Source of the DNA: Agarivorans sp. Toyoura001
Lineage (GTDB): Bacteria > Pseudomonadota > Gammaproteobacteria > Enterobacterales > Celerinatantimonadaceae
DNA length: 64,000 nt
Assembly (NCBI RefSeq): GCF_005405585.1
Contig: NZ_BJEQ01000021.1
Coordinates: 16,028-80,027, forward strand
Reading direction: 5' to 3'
Positions 55,184-63,903 of the stretch are shown here, in pieces. The position numbers and the translations under genes are program-made. The notes beneath the pieces were generated by a model. That model saw only the letters and a program-made list of their open reading frames with translations, did no database searches and had not been told where the DNA came from. Position 1 is the stretch's first letter. Each line of letters starts with the position of its first letter.

Positions 55184-56086
55184 TTAGCTGCGCAGCAAAA
55201 TCTCTTTAAATGCATGGCTTAAGTCTTTATAGCGAAAATTAAAGCCTTCGTTGCCTAAGCGCTTCGGCAATACTTTTTGCCCACCAGTGATGAGTGTGGC
55301 CATATCGCCCAAAGCCGTGTTTAGTAACCAAGCGGGAGTACGTAATACACAAGGTCGCTTGAGTTGTTTAGCTAGCGCGACACTAAACTCGTGATTGCTG
55401 ACGGGATTGGGAGCGGTAAGATTGTATGCGCCTTGGCATTCTTTATTGTTTAGCAGAAAGATTATGGCATCAACCATGTCGCTAATGTGGATCCAAGACA
55501 TTTGCTGTTGGCCGCCAGCGATTGGTCCGCCTAAACCTAAACGAAATGCAGGTAACATTTTGGCTAATGCGCCGCCTTCTATGCCGATCACAATGCCGGT
55601 TCGTAGCAAACATACTCGCGTATTTTCGCTGGCTGCTTTTAAAGCGGTTTGCTCCCAAGTTTTACACACCGTATGCGGAAACGAATCATCTTCAATAATG
55701 CTGGCTTCGTCTACAGCTTGTTGGCCTTGCTCACCGTAATAGCCAATAGCACTGCCGCTAATAAAGGTATGTGGCGGGTGACTGCTGTTAGCAAACTTTT
55801 CACTAAGCTGCTCGGTCAGCTGCCAACGGCTATCACAAATACGTTTTTTTTGAGGCTCGCTCCAGCGTTTATTGGCAATGGGCTCACCTGCTAGGTTAAT
55901 CACCGCATCGTACTCATCAAGGTTATCTAAGGCATCAAGTGAAGGAATAGCCAATAGATTGTGGCCAAGCTTTTGATAAGCCTTGATGGGGTTACGTGAC
56001 AACACTGTGAGTTCGTGACTAAATTGTAAGTGTTTGACTAGGCGACTACCGATAAACCCGGTTCCGCCTGTGAGTAAAATTTTCAT
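55184..56086 (-). CDS. yfcH: TIGR01777-type NAD-dependent epimerase/oxidoreductase (YfcH-like)
   Basis: A 300-residue extended SDR. The nucleotide loop is LTGGTGFIGSRL at the N-terminus, INLAGEPIANKRWSE is the family marker, and SGSAIGYYGEQG contains the active-site Tyr region. A DUF1731-type C-terminal domain ends with LGNEGFNFRYKDL. The reaction is unknown. yfcH stands beside folX/folM in related genomes, as here beside folM. Confidence 0.9.
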   Translation of the reverse strand: MKILLTGGTGFIGSRLVKHLQFSHELTVLSRNPIKAYQKLGHNLLAIPSLDALDNLDEYDAVINLAGEPIANKRWSEPQKKRICDSRWQLTEQLSEKFANSSHPPHTFISGSAIGYYGEQGQQAVDEASIIEDDSFPHTVCKTWEQTALKAASENTRVCLLRTGIVIGIEGGALAKMLPAFRLGLGGPIAGGQQQMSWIHISDMVDAIIFLLNNKECQGAYNLTAPNPVSNHEFSVALAKQLKRPCVLRTPAWLLNTALGDMATLITGGQKVLPKRLGNEGFNFRYKDLSHAFKEILLRS

Positions 56087-56171
56087 TAGGGTACGCAGTC
56101 CTTGTTAGGGCAAGTCGTGTTACTCTTTGATTTAGTTAACAATAGCAGAGTTTTTAAGGATGGGAAGCTAG

Positions 56172-56885
56172 ATGGCAACTGTTTTGATCACTGGCGTAGG
56201 GCGGCGTTTAGGCTTTTTTCTTGCGCATCAGTTTCTTGGCTTAGGTTATCAGGTTATTGGTCAATATCGCAGTGAGAGGCCAGAGTTAGCTGAATTACGC
56301 AATAAAGGTGTGCGGCTTATTCAGGCTGATTTTAGCCAGCGAACGCAATTGCTTGATTTTATTGACGCAGTTAAACAACAGTGTGATTGCTTAGAGGTGT
56401 TAATTCACAATGCTTCTTTGTTTATTAAAGATGACCCTTGCCACAGTGCCTTAGAACAGGCTGAGTTTTTTGACGCGATGTATGCGGTTCATATGCTAGC
56501 GCCAACCTTGATTAACGAAGCGCTTTATCCAGCGTTAAAACAGGCCAAGGGTAATGTGGTAGCAATGACAGATATTTATGCCGAGCAACCCCATAAGGCG
56601 TTTCGTTCTTATTGTGCGTCTAAAGCGGGCTTGGCTAATTTGGTAAAATCTTATGCCAGCCATTGGGCTCCAGAGGTGAGAGTGAATGCGATTGAGCCGG
56701 GCCCGATGTTATTTTTAGATGAACATGATCAACAGCATCGAGACAAGGTGCTGGCTCAAACACCGTTAGCCAAAGAAGGCGGTTTAGCCCCGGTGTGGCA
56801 AACCATAGAACTGCTCATCAAGAATGACTATTTAACGGGTTGTTCAATTAAAGTTGATGGTGGTAGGTCTCTCACCCAGTGGTAA
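56172..56885 (+). CDS. folM: Dihydromonapterin reductase FolM
   Basis: A 237-residue short-chain dehydrogenase. The cofactor loop is LITGVGRRLGFFLA, and SYCASKAGLANLVKSY contains the catalytic Tyr and Lys; the catalytic Ser position before it reads VVAMTDI. FolM reduces dihydromonapterin to tetrahydromonapterin and has side activity on dihydrofolate. The GxGRRxG loop and context (yfcH, folK-like) favour FolM over other SDRs. folX is not next to it. It overlaps the folK-like gene by 42 nt at the 3' ends. Confidence 0.82.
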   Translation: MATVLITGVGRRLGFFLAHQFLGLGYQVIGQYRSERPELAELRNKGVRLIQADFSQRTQLLDFIDAVKQQCDCLEVLIHNASLFIKDDPCHSALEQAEFFDAMYAVHMLAPTLINEALYPALKQAKGNVVAMTDIYAEQPHKAFRSYCASKAGLANLVKSYASHWAPEVRVNAIEPGPMLFLDEHDQQHRDKVLAQTPLAKEGGLAPVWQTIELLIKNDYLTGCSIKVDGGRSLTQW

Positions 56886-57323
56886 AACAAGCCCGTTAGT
56901 GAGCTTGATAGTTAGGCTTAAGCTATCGGGTAGGGTATTGGGCGCGCTAGCAAATAGTTGCTGTTGTAGCGTTACTAAAAATGCATCTACAGGGGTATTA
57001 CTTAAGGCCGCAAGGTTATGGCAAGGGCCAAATAAATCGATGTCTAAACTACGGTCTTTGCTGCTTGATAAAGGGTCATTGCGATTTCTGCCGTGCCTAG
57101 CCTCTAATTGATTAAAAAACTGTTTTAATTGGGCAGCTGATTGCTCTGACTGAAACCAAGCCAGTGCATTAACAAACTTATTGGGTGTATCTAGTTCCAT
57201 GGGCGTGGTTTCAATAAACGCGCTAAAGGTCATTATTTGTAGGCGTTCGCCTAATTCTTGCACTGCTTTAGGCAAGTGAATTAATGGCTCGATATTGCTT
57301 CCAAGACTACAAAGATAATACAT
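56844..57323 (-). CDS. folK: HPPK-like pterin pyrophosphokinase (FolK family)
   Basis: A 159-residue protein with the HPPK features: YYLCSLGSNIEP at the N-terminus, FVNALAWFQSEQ, and KDRSLDIDLFG, which holds the Arg and the two metal-binding Asp residues. HPPK pyrophosphorylates hydroxymethyl-dihydropterin in folate synthesis. It could be a second copy beside pterin genes rather than the housekeeping folK, which is usually next to pcnB. It overlaps folM tail-to-tail. Confidence 0.78.
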   Translation of the reverse strand: MYYLCSLGSNIEPLIHLPKAVQELGERLQIMTFSAFIETTPMELDTPNKFVNALAWFQSEQSAAQLKQFFNQLEARHGRNRNDPLSSSKDRSLDIDLFGPCHNLAALSNTPVDAFLVTLQQQLFASAPNTLPDSLSLTIKLTNGLVLPLGERPTTINFN

Positions 57324-57420
57324 CTGCCACTCGCTCCTCGTTATTGAGTTTTATTTAGCCTTTTCGCCAAGGCATATGCAAGCTAAACTGCTGAGCATAA
57401 TCAGTTATTTCTAGGAGTGA

Positions 57421-58482
57421 ATGGTGAATCAACCCACCTCGATACGCCATAGCTTGGTCACGGCTGCTGCTTTAGTGGTTTTATTGGCGGGGTTAAAAGC
57501 CGCCACCCCAGTGCTTATTCCATTTTTGTTGTCGATGTTTATCGCCATTATCGCTAGCCCCATTGTTAGCTTTTTAACCCGCTTACGTATTCCTCGGGTT
57601 TTATCGGTATTGTTAGTTCTGCTATTTATCGTGTGTTTAATTGTATTGTTAGCAGGTGTTGTAGGGAGTTCAGTTAACGATTTTCGGGCTTCTATTCCCA
57701 TTTATCGTGAACAATTATTAGTGCAGGTCGCTGGGCTAGGAGAGTTTGCTGCTAAATTCGATATTGATTTGTCGATGAATATTGTCACCGATTACTTCGA
57801 CCCTGGCATTGTATTGGGGTTGTTTGCTAATACGTTAACCGGTTTAAGTGGTGCCGCCGCCAACATCTTTATTATTTTGCTAGTGACTATTTTTATGTTG
57901 CTCGAGGCAGACACCATGCCACAGCGCATGCACGACGCCATTCATAATCCCGGCGTACGCATGTCTCAAGTGAATAAGTTTCTAAAATCGGTTAATAGCT
58001 ATATTGCGGTGAAAACCATGATTAGTTTGCTTACCGCTGTTCCTATCACCATTGTGTTGAGCTTATTGGATTTAGACTATGCCATTTTATGGGGTATTTT
58101 AGCGTTTTTGCTTAATTACATACCTAATGTGGGCTCGTTAATTGCGGCGGTTCCACCGGTATTACTGGCCTTGTTACAACTTGGTGCGAGCCAATCACTA
58201 GCGGTGGCCGGTTTGTACGTTAGCGTTAATTTGGTGATGGGGAATATTGTAGAACCGCGCATCATGGGTAAAGGTTTAGGTCTGTCGTCGTTAGTGGTGG
58301 TGTTATCATTGATTTTTTGGGGCTGGCTATTTGGCAGTGTTGGCATGTTGTTGTCGGTACCTCTTACCATGATCATTAAAATTGGTTTGGAGTCGAGCAA
58401 TAGCGGCCATTGGTTCTCACGTATTCTTAGCCATCCCGATGACTTAAAACCGAAAGAGAGTGAACAAATAGATGAAGCTTGA
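57421..58482 (+). CDS. AI-2E family transporter-like membrane protein (TqsA/YdiK type)
   Basis: A 353-residue multi-pass protein, second PF01594-type paralog of the window (see 6346). It has helices at about 14-50 and 60-85, a soluble middle (SVNDFRASIPIYREQLLVQV), and the C-terminal family signature LLNYIPNVGSLIAAVPPVLL with NLVMGNIVEPRIMGKGLGLS. Substrate unknown. Its last 11 nt overlap the next gene. Confidence 0.9.
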   Translation: MVNQPTSIRHSLVTAAALVVLLAGLKAATPVLIPFLLSMFIAIIASPIVSFLTRLRIPRVLSVLLVLLFIVCLIVLLAGVVGSSVNDFRASIPIYREQLLVQVAGLGEFAAKFDIDLSMNIVTDYFDPGIVLGLFANTLTGLSGAAANIFIILLVTIFMLLEADTMPQRMHDAIHNPGVRMSQVNKFLKSVNSYIAVKTMISLLTAVPITIVLSLLDLDYAILWGILAFLLNYIPNVGSLIAAVPPVLLALLQLGASQSLAVAGLYVSVNLVMGNIVEPRIMGKGLGLSSLVVVLSLIFWGWLFGSVGMLLSVPLTMIIKIGLESSNSGHWFSRILSHPDDLKPKESEQIDEA

Positions 58483-59356
58483 TCTTCCCCGGCTTGAGCA
58501 GCAAGCCCTAAGAGTTATTCATGGGCGCGGGCACTGTATTGAAGGCGCCGAGTCTTTTAACATTGAGTGGTTGCCACCCATTATGTTGATAGTGGCTTAT
58601 GCCCCCTTAAGTGCAGATTTAACTCAGCAATTGCTTGAGCAGCTAAAAGCAGAGCCCTTGGTGGAAGGGGTTTTCTTGCAACAGCGAGACCAGCCGATGG
58701 CGCCGGTTAAGCATTTGTGGGGCAGTGAACAAACCCCGGCAACGGTTAATGAGCATGGTTTAGCCTATAAAGTTGAAGTTGGTACACATCAAAACTTTGG
58801 CTTGTTTCTAGATATGGCCAAAGGGCGCGAGTGGGTAAAGCAGCATAGCGAAGCTAAAAATGTGCTTAATCTGTTCTCTTACACTTGCGGTTTTGCGGTT
58901 GCTGCTATTGCTGGTGGAGCAAATGCGGTGGTTAATATTGATATGAGCAAAGCCGCGCTAAGCGTGGGTCGGGATAACCTGCGACTTAATCAGCTAGACG
59001 ATAAGAAAGCCCGTTTTTTTGGCCACGACTTATTTAAGTCTTGGGGAAAACTTCGCAAACATGGGCCTTATGACTTAGTGATTGCCGATCCTCCATCAAT
59101 GCAAAAAGGCAGTTTTTTAGTGGAGAAAGATTACCCTAGAATTATTCGCCAATTGCCCAGTTTACTCAGCGGAAACGGGATCGCCATGCTGTGCTTAAAT
59201 GCACCTTGGTTAAGTTGTCAGTTTTTATTAGATGCGGTTGCTAGTGAAGCGCCACAATTACGTTTAATAGAGACTTTAGACCGCCCGGAAACTGTGTTGG
59301 AACATAGTCCAGATGATGGCTTAAAAGTACTCATTTTTGAGAATAGCCCCGTTTAA
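58472..59356 (+). CDS. Class I SAM-dependent rRNA-type methyltransferase (RlmI/RlmK-like fold)
   Basis: A 294-residue methyltransferase. LNLFSYTCGFAVAAIAGGAN is motif I and VIADPPSMQKGSF is the catalytic DPPS motif found in RlmI/RlmK-type RNA cytosine or guanine methyltransferases. YKVEVGTHQNFGLFLDM before it is typical of that group. No PUA domain is present. It starts inside the end of the AI-2E gene, so it is coupled. Confidence 0.87.
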   Translation: MKLDLPRLEQQALRVIHGRGHCIEGAESFNIEWLPPIMLIVAYAPLSADLTQQLLEQLKAEPLVEGVFLQQRDQPMAPVKHLWGSEQTPATVNEHGLAYKVEVGTHQNFGLFLDMAKGREWVKQHSEAKNVLNLFSYTCGFAVAAIAGGANAVVNIDMSKAALSVGRDNLRLNQLDDKKARFFGHDLFKSWGKLRKHGPYDLVIADPPSMQKGSFLVEKDYPRIIRQLPSLLSGNGIAMLCLNAPWLSCQFLLDAVASEAPQLRLIETLDRPETVLEHSPDDGLKVLIFENSPV

Positions 59357-59470
59357 ACAACTGTAAAGCTCACACTTTTCATTTTCTATCGGCCTTAAAC
59401 ATAAGCCTTAACAAGGCTCTGCTAAGCTTGTATTAACCCTTAAGGTAAAGGGTTAATACAAGGAGCTAGT

Positions 59471-60205
59471 ATGGGCTTTCGTTTCTCTCACCTCTTTTCC
59501 TCTCTCATTAAAAGTCTTCGCGATATATCACCGATAGTGGTGGTGATTTTGTTTTTCCAGCTCTTTGTTTTAGATAGTCCACTACCCAATGTATTAGAGA
59601 TTCTGTCGGGTACTGCGATGGTGGTGCTGGGCTTAAGCTTTTTTGTGATGGGTTTGGAATTGGGCCTCTTTCCAATAGGTGAAAATTTAGCGCATGCCTT
59701 TGCTAATAAAGGCAGCTTAAGCGCGCTGCTGGCGTTTGCATTTTGCTTGGGCTTTGGCACCACGATTGCCGAACCCGCCTTGGTGGCGGTTGCTAAAGAA
59801 GCAGCAGACGTTGCGGCGCAGGCTAGGCATATTGATAACAACGCCGACAGCATGGCGGAATACGCGGCAGGGCTGCGTTTAAGTGTGGCTTTTGCTGTAG
59901 GGCTGGCGATTGTGATTGGGGTGATCCGCATTATTAAAGGCTGGCCACTGTACCTAATCATTATTGGCGGCTATGTACTGATTGTTATTCTTACACTGTT
60001 TGCGCCGCAAGAAATCATAGGTATAGCCTATGACTCTGGTGGAGTGACTACCTCCACAATCACGGTTCCTCTGGTTACTGCTTTAGGTGTGGGTTTAGCC
60101 TCATCAATAAAGGGGCGTAACCCCTTGCTTGATGGCTTTGGCTTAATTGCTTTGGCATCCCTTACGCCAATGATGTTTGTGATGTTATATGGGATCTTCT
60201 ATTGA
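59471..60205 (+). CDS. DUF1538 membrane protein, first copy
   Basis: A 244-residue protein with about seven membrane helices and the DUF1538 landmarks [33 protein letters not shown] and [20 protein letters not shown]. The family is assumed to transport something, substrate unknown. An AGGAG site precedes the ATG. Its stop overlaps the next start (TGATG). Together with the next gene and a PII protein it forms a three-gene operon. Confidence 0.9.
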   Translation: MGFRFSHLFSSLIKSLRDISPIVVVILFFQLFVLDSPLPNVLEILSGTAMVVLGLSFFVMGLELGLFPIGENLAHAFANKGSLSALLAFAFCLGFGTTIAEPALVAVAKEAADVAAQARHIDNNADSMAEYAAGLRLSVAFAVGLAIVIGVIRIIKGWPLYLIIIGGYVLIVILTLFAPQEIIGIAYDSGGVTTSTITVPLVTALGVGLASSIKGRNPLLDGFGLIALASLTPMMFVMLYGIFY

Positions 60206-60999
60206 TGACGAGTTGGTTAGTTTTTTTTGAAACATTATTTGGCACGCTTGGTGATATCTTTCCCATCGTGGTGACCATTCTAGTGTTTCAATACTTGGTG
60301 ATTAAGCGCCCCTTACATCAACCCAAGCAGCTGTTGTTGGGAACCGTTTTTGTCATTTTAGGCATGGTGTTGTTTTTGCTGGGCTTGGAGCAAGCGCTGT
60401 TTCCATTGGGTGAGTCTATGGCCAAGCAACTCACCAGTGCTGAATTTTTGGGTATTGAACAGCCAGAAAACTACCAAGTCTCTGAACATTGGATGGCTTA
60501 TGCTTGGATTTACTTATTTTCGGCGGCCATTGGTTTTAGTACTACTATTGCCGAGCCTTCTTTACTGGCGGTGGCGATTAAGGCCAATGCGGTGTCTGGC
60601 GGGGCCGTTTCGGTTGGCGGCTTACGTATCTCGGTAGCGTTTGGGGTGGCCTTTGGTTTGGCTTTAGGCTCTTATCGAATTGTGGTGGGGGATCCGCTGC
60701 ATTACTACATTATTGCCGGCTACGTGCTGGTGGTGATTCAAACACTGTTCTCGCCCAAAGCCATTGTGCCTTTGGCCTACGACAGCGGCGGGGTGACTAC
60801 CTCCACTGTTACTGTTCCCTTAGTCACCGCGTTAGGCTTAGGGTTGGCTGAAGCCGTACCTGGTCGAAGTCCACTGTTAGACGGTTTCGGTTTAATCGCT
60901 TTTGCTAGCTTATTTCCAATTATTTCTGTTTTGGCTTATGCCCAAATCACTCACTATTTAGCTCGTTCTACTTTGTCAGGAGATGAAGATGAAATTTAA
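60205..60999 (+). CDS. DUF1538 membrane protein, second copy
   Basis: A 264-residue paralog of the preceding protein, keeping LGMVLFLLGLEQALFPLGE, FSTTIAEPSLLAVA and [23 protein letters not shown] 60205 lies in the previous stop; TTG 60202 is the alternative. The matched pair suggests a heterodimer or a four-part transporter. The gene's end overlaps the PII gene by 11 nt. Confidence 0.9.
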   Translation: MTSWLVFFETLFGTLGDIFPIVVTILVFQYLVIKRPLHQPKQLLLGTVFVILGMVLFLLGLEQALFPLGESMAKQLTSAEFLGIEQPENYQVSEHWMAYAWIYLFSAAIGFSTTIAEPSLLAVAIKANAVSGGAVSVGGLRISVAFGVAFGLALGSYRIVVGDPLHYYIIAGYVLVVIQTLFSPKAIVPLAYDSGGVTTSTVTVPLVTALGLGLAEAVPGRSPLLDGFGLIAFASLFPIISVLAYAQITHYLARSTLSGDEDEI

Positions 61000-61342
61000 A
61001 CTCATTTTGGCCTTTGTTGACGACCAAAAAACTGCCTTGGTATTAGATTCGGCACGTGCGGCCGGTGCTACTGGAGCAACCGTAATAAACAACGCGCGAG
61101 GCGAGGGGGTTCATCGTAAAAAAACTTTCTTTGGTTTGAATCTAGAAGCGCAGCGCGATGTATTGTTGTTTGTGGTTGAAAGCCACTTGGCCAAGCCCAT
61201 TTTGAATACGATCAGTGCTGTGGCCGAGTTTGATCAAGAAGAAGGACAAGGTATCGCTGTTTTGCTTGATGTAGAGGAAGCTGTTGGAGTTGCCCATCAA
61301 ATACAAGCTTTAACCCACAAAGTCCCTATAGATGAAGAATAA
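60989..61342 (+). CDS. PII-family nitrogen-regulator-like protein
   Basis: A 117-residue PII-fold protein: MKFKLILAFVDDQKTALVLD, then AGATGATVINNARGEG and DVLLFVVESHLAKPIL. The T-loop tyrosine region of GlnB is replaced by HRKKTFFGLNLEAQ, so it is unlikely to be uridylylated and more likely a dedicated PII-like sensor for the DUF1538 transporter. ATG 60989 has AGGAG at 6-nt spacing; ATG 60983 would abut the site. Confidence 0.88.
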   Translation: MKFKLILAFVDDQKTALVLDSARAAGATGATVINNARGEGVHRKKTFFGLNLEAQRDVLLFVVESHLAKPILNTISAVAEFDQEEGQGIAVLLDVEEAVGVAHQIQALTHKVPIDEE

Positions 61343-61797
61343 ACGACATAAGTGTGAATAAATAACAGCCTATAGTTCATTATTTGTTACCACCTGTGTA
61401 TAACTTTGGTCTTTCAACTTTCTTATCCACACATTCTGTGGATTAAAGTGTGCATGAAACGGATGTTTTTAGCTAAGGTGCTGTTTTAAATAGTATTTTA
61501 ATACTGTTCAAAAAAGAAGCGCTGTTTTTAAGGGCTTAAAAAACTTGTTGCAATTCAAGTTTTACTTGGCGTTGTTTATGACAAAAGTGGCTCAGCTGGA
61601 GCACAATATTTTAAACTTACCTTTATTGTTGATCATCGGTAGTTGGCTTTAAAAAGGAAGTTAGCCCTTTTATCTACGCTTTGATCTGTTAGTTCCTTCT
61701 AGTGATAAATCTGAAAATAATTCTTAAGTTATGCAATCAAATGCTCGTTTGGTTCGTTACTGCTATGCAATATCTATTAAATTACGTTAAAAAGGGA
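61343..61797. promoter_or_regulatory. Intergenic region with clustered DnaA-box-like sites
   Basis: No gene is seen. Three DnaA-box-like 9-mers lie within 51 bases: TGTGTATAA (61395-61403, complement of TTATACACA), TTATCCACA (61423-61431, perfect consensus) and TGTGGATTA (61437-61445, one mismatch from the box complement). The last two are inverted around CATTC. The right part must carry the promoter of the DoxX-like gene. Confidence 0.5.
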
Positions 61798-61803
61798 ATG
61801 ATG

Positions 61804-62694
61804 ATGGAGCAAAAGCAGTTTGATACAGCGGCACTTTGGTTACGCTTAGGTCTTGGTTTAGTGTTTATAATTGGCGGAACCTCTAAGTTGAGTTTGTTAC
61901 TCGATCCCTCTAGCCAAGCTGCGATGGTAGCCAACTACATGGGGACCACAGGTTACATCAATGAGTTGTTTCAGGATTATTTGTTTTCTGCTGGATGGTT
62001 AACACCATGGTCTTTTTTAACCGCCTTATCTGCGTTTGAGCTGTTCTCGGGGTTAGCATTATGCGCCGGATTTTTAGTTCGCCCATTAGCCTTGTTTTAT
62101 GCTTTTTTGTTGTGGACTTTTGTGGTGTCACTGCCTGTAGACACTGTGCCTGGCGCGTCTGTTGGGGTGAGTACTTATACTTCTCCCGCCATTTTTGTGC
62201 AGATTAGGGATATCACCTTATCGGGAATGATGTTTGTATTGTTCAATCTTGGTTCTGGGCTATATAGCGTAGACAAACGCTTATCAAGCCAAGAGCATTA
62301 TGTAGATTGGCAAACTTTAGGTCTACTGCTTCGTTTTTCTTTAGGAATGACCTTTATTGTGGCAGGCTTTTTTGCTGGTTATGCCAAGATCCCCAGTTTT
62401 GCTACTCATCAGGTTATTTTACTTACCTTGGGCTTAGTATTGATTTTCGCTCAAGGAAAAACACTCAAAGTGGGGGCGTTGCTTTGTGCGCTGGTGATGC
62501 TGTGGTTTATGTTACAGAAGTTTTCTATAGATAAATCCTTTATTAAAAATCTTAACGGATTTAAGCGCGAGTTTGCTTTGTTAGCCGCTGGCGCGGTAAT
62601 CGCTCTGTTAGGTGGTGGTGAGCGATTTAGTTTAGCCGATTTAGCTCAACGAACTAAAAGCTACTATTTGTTTCGTCGAGCTACGAGTAAGTGA
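61804..62694 (+). CDS. DoxX-like multi-pass membrane protein
   Basis: A 296-residue protein made of two similar halves, each with about four helices: WLRLGLGLVFIIGGTSKLSL and LLRFSLGMTFIVAGFFAGYA. This DoxX/MauE-type pattern appears in oxidoreductase-linked membrane proteins of unclear function. Three ATGs in a row follow AAGGGA; the third (61804) has the best spacing. The frame is open further upstream to 61702 but without ribosome site. A hairpin follows the gene. Confidence 0.72.
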   Translation: MEQKQFDTAALWLRLGLGLVFIIGGTSKLSLLLDPSSQAAMVANYMGTTGYINELFQDYLFSAGWLTPWSFLTALSAFELFSGLALCAGFLVRPLALFYAFLLWTFVVSLPVDTVPGASVGVSTYTSPAIFVQIRDITLSGMMFVLFNLGSGLYSVDKRLSSQEHYVDWQTLGLLLRFSLGMTFIVAGFFAGYAKIPSFATHQVILLTLGLVLIFAQGKTLKVGALLCALVMLWFMLQKFSIDKSFIKNLNGFKREFALLAAGAVIALLGGGERFSLADLAQRTKSYYLFRRATSK

Positions 62695-62700
62695 GTGGGG

Positions 62701-62729
62701 ACTCGGCGTTAAAGCGCCGAGTTTGTTTC
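62701..62729 (+). terminator. Terminator hairpin after DoxX-like gene
   Basis: Perfect 8-bp stem ACTCGGCG / CGCCGAGT with loop TTAAAG and a T-rich tail, 6 nt after the stop codon. Confidence 0.75.
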
Positions 62730-62769
62730 TGCTACAAAGGAATGTCTGCTTAACAAGCAGCAGGATGTG

Positions 62770-63285
62770 ATGTTTAAAATTTTTAGACGCCCGACAAAAC
62801 CAGTTTTTTCAGACGAGCTACTTAATCAGCTTTATCGCTATGCCTTGTCGTTATGCAATAACGACCAACAAGCTTATGATTTACTGCAAAGCTGCTGTGA
62901 AAAGGTACTGCAGCAGGCTAGGTTACCAGAGCCATTAAAGCCCTATATGATGCGGGTGATTCGTAATGAATTTATCGATCAATATCGTCGGCGAAAGTTA
63001 GAACTGGTTGCCGATGATGCCCTGCAGGCCGAATTAGTTAAGCCTGAAGACCATTGGCAGGATATGGAGTCTTTGGTGATTGACCAGCAGCACGTTGCGC
63101 TGTTAATGCAAAAACTCTCGGCTGACGATGCTGAGTTGTTGTACTTATGGGCGGTAGAGGGTTTTAGTATGCAAGAAATCTCAGATGCTAGTGGCGTTGC
63201 AAGAGGAACGTTGTTATCTCGGGTTTCTCGTTTAAAGAAGCGTTTGAACGATGAGTTTAGCCATTTGGTTGAGGAGGTATCTTAA
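62770..63285 (+). CDS. ECF-type RNA polymerase sigma factor
   Basis: A 171-residue sigma-70 family protein. Region 2 is ELLNQLYRYALSLCNNDQQA to PYMMRVIRNEFIDQYRRRK; region 4 is LYLWAVEGFSMQEISDASGV, a helix-turn-helix. ATG 62770 has AGGA upstream; GTG 62767 is too close. The next gene starts directly after the stop and encodes a membrane protein, a typical sigma/anti-sigma pairing. Confidence 0.88.
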   Translation: MFKIFRRPTKPVFSDELLNQLYRYALSLCNNDQQAYDLLQSCCEKVLQQARLPEPLKPYMMRVIRNEFIDQYRRRKLELVADDALQAELVKPEDHWQDMESLVIDQQHVALLMQKLSADDAELLYLWAVEGFSMQEISDASGVARGTLLSRVSRLKKRLNDEFSHLVEEVS

Positions 63286-63846
63286 ATGAGTGTGGAACCT
63301 AAAACCGGAAACTTTAAAGCTCAAATTAGTGCTTACTTTAAACAGCAAACACTCTCAGCTGCTCAGCTTAAACATTTACAAGCCTTAGAGGGAAAGCCTA
63401 AGTCTACAACTTGGTTATTGGCTAGCGCCGCCTCATGCTTATTGGCCGCTACCGTTTATATATATATGTTTACTGGAATTAATTACTCGGCCATTTCTAA
63501 GGAGATTGCTTATAACCATAACAGCCAAATGCAAATGGAAGTGGTGTCTTCGTCTATCGATGACATTCAGCAGCACCTCAATCGTTTGGATTTCAATTTG
63601 ATTGATTCCAGCCAGTTGGACCAACAACAATGGGAGTTATTAGGTGGTCGCTATTGCAGTATTGGTGGGCGTATTGCGGCTCAGTTGAAAGTGAGAAACC
63701 GCCAAAGCCAACAGGTACATACTTTTTACCAAGCTAAATTACCGGACGAGTGGCTAAATATAACTCAGCAAAAAGAGCTCAATGTTGATGGCGTTACGGT
63801 AAAGGTGTGGCAGGAAAAAGGCTTGCTAATTGGTTTAGCTAAATAA
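63286..63846 (+). CDS. Single-pass membrane protein, probable sigma-factor partner (anti-sigma-like)
   Basis: A 186-residue protein: a cytoplasmic 40 residues, one helix (about 44-64, WLLASAASCLLAATVYIYMF) and a periplasmic domain with one cysteine (GRYCSIGG). It starts at the base after the sigma stop, the usual coupling of ECF sigma and anti-sigma genes. No zinc-binding HxxxCxxC motif is visible, so anti-sigma function rests on topology and position. Confidence 0.72.
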   Translation: MSVEPKTGNFKAQISAYFKQQTLSAAQLKHLQALEGKPKSTTWLLASAASCLLAATVYIYMFTGINYSAISKEIAYNHNSQMQMEVVSSSIDDIQQHLNRLDFNLIDSSQLDQQQWELLGGRYCSIGGRIAAQLKVRNRQSQQVHTFYQAKLPDEWLNITQQKELNVDGVTVKVWQEKGLLIGLAK

Positions 63847-63903
63847 CCCTAAACTTGTTAATTACTGTATCGCATGACCCGTCCTAAAATAGGTTGACGG
63901 TTT

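Noticed and set aside
61395..61445. Replication origin suggested by DnaA boxes
   Set aside because: Only three boxes, no AT-rich unwinding element beside them, and none of the usual origin genes in the window.
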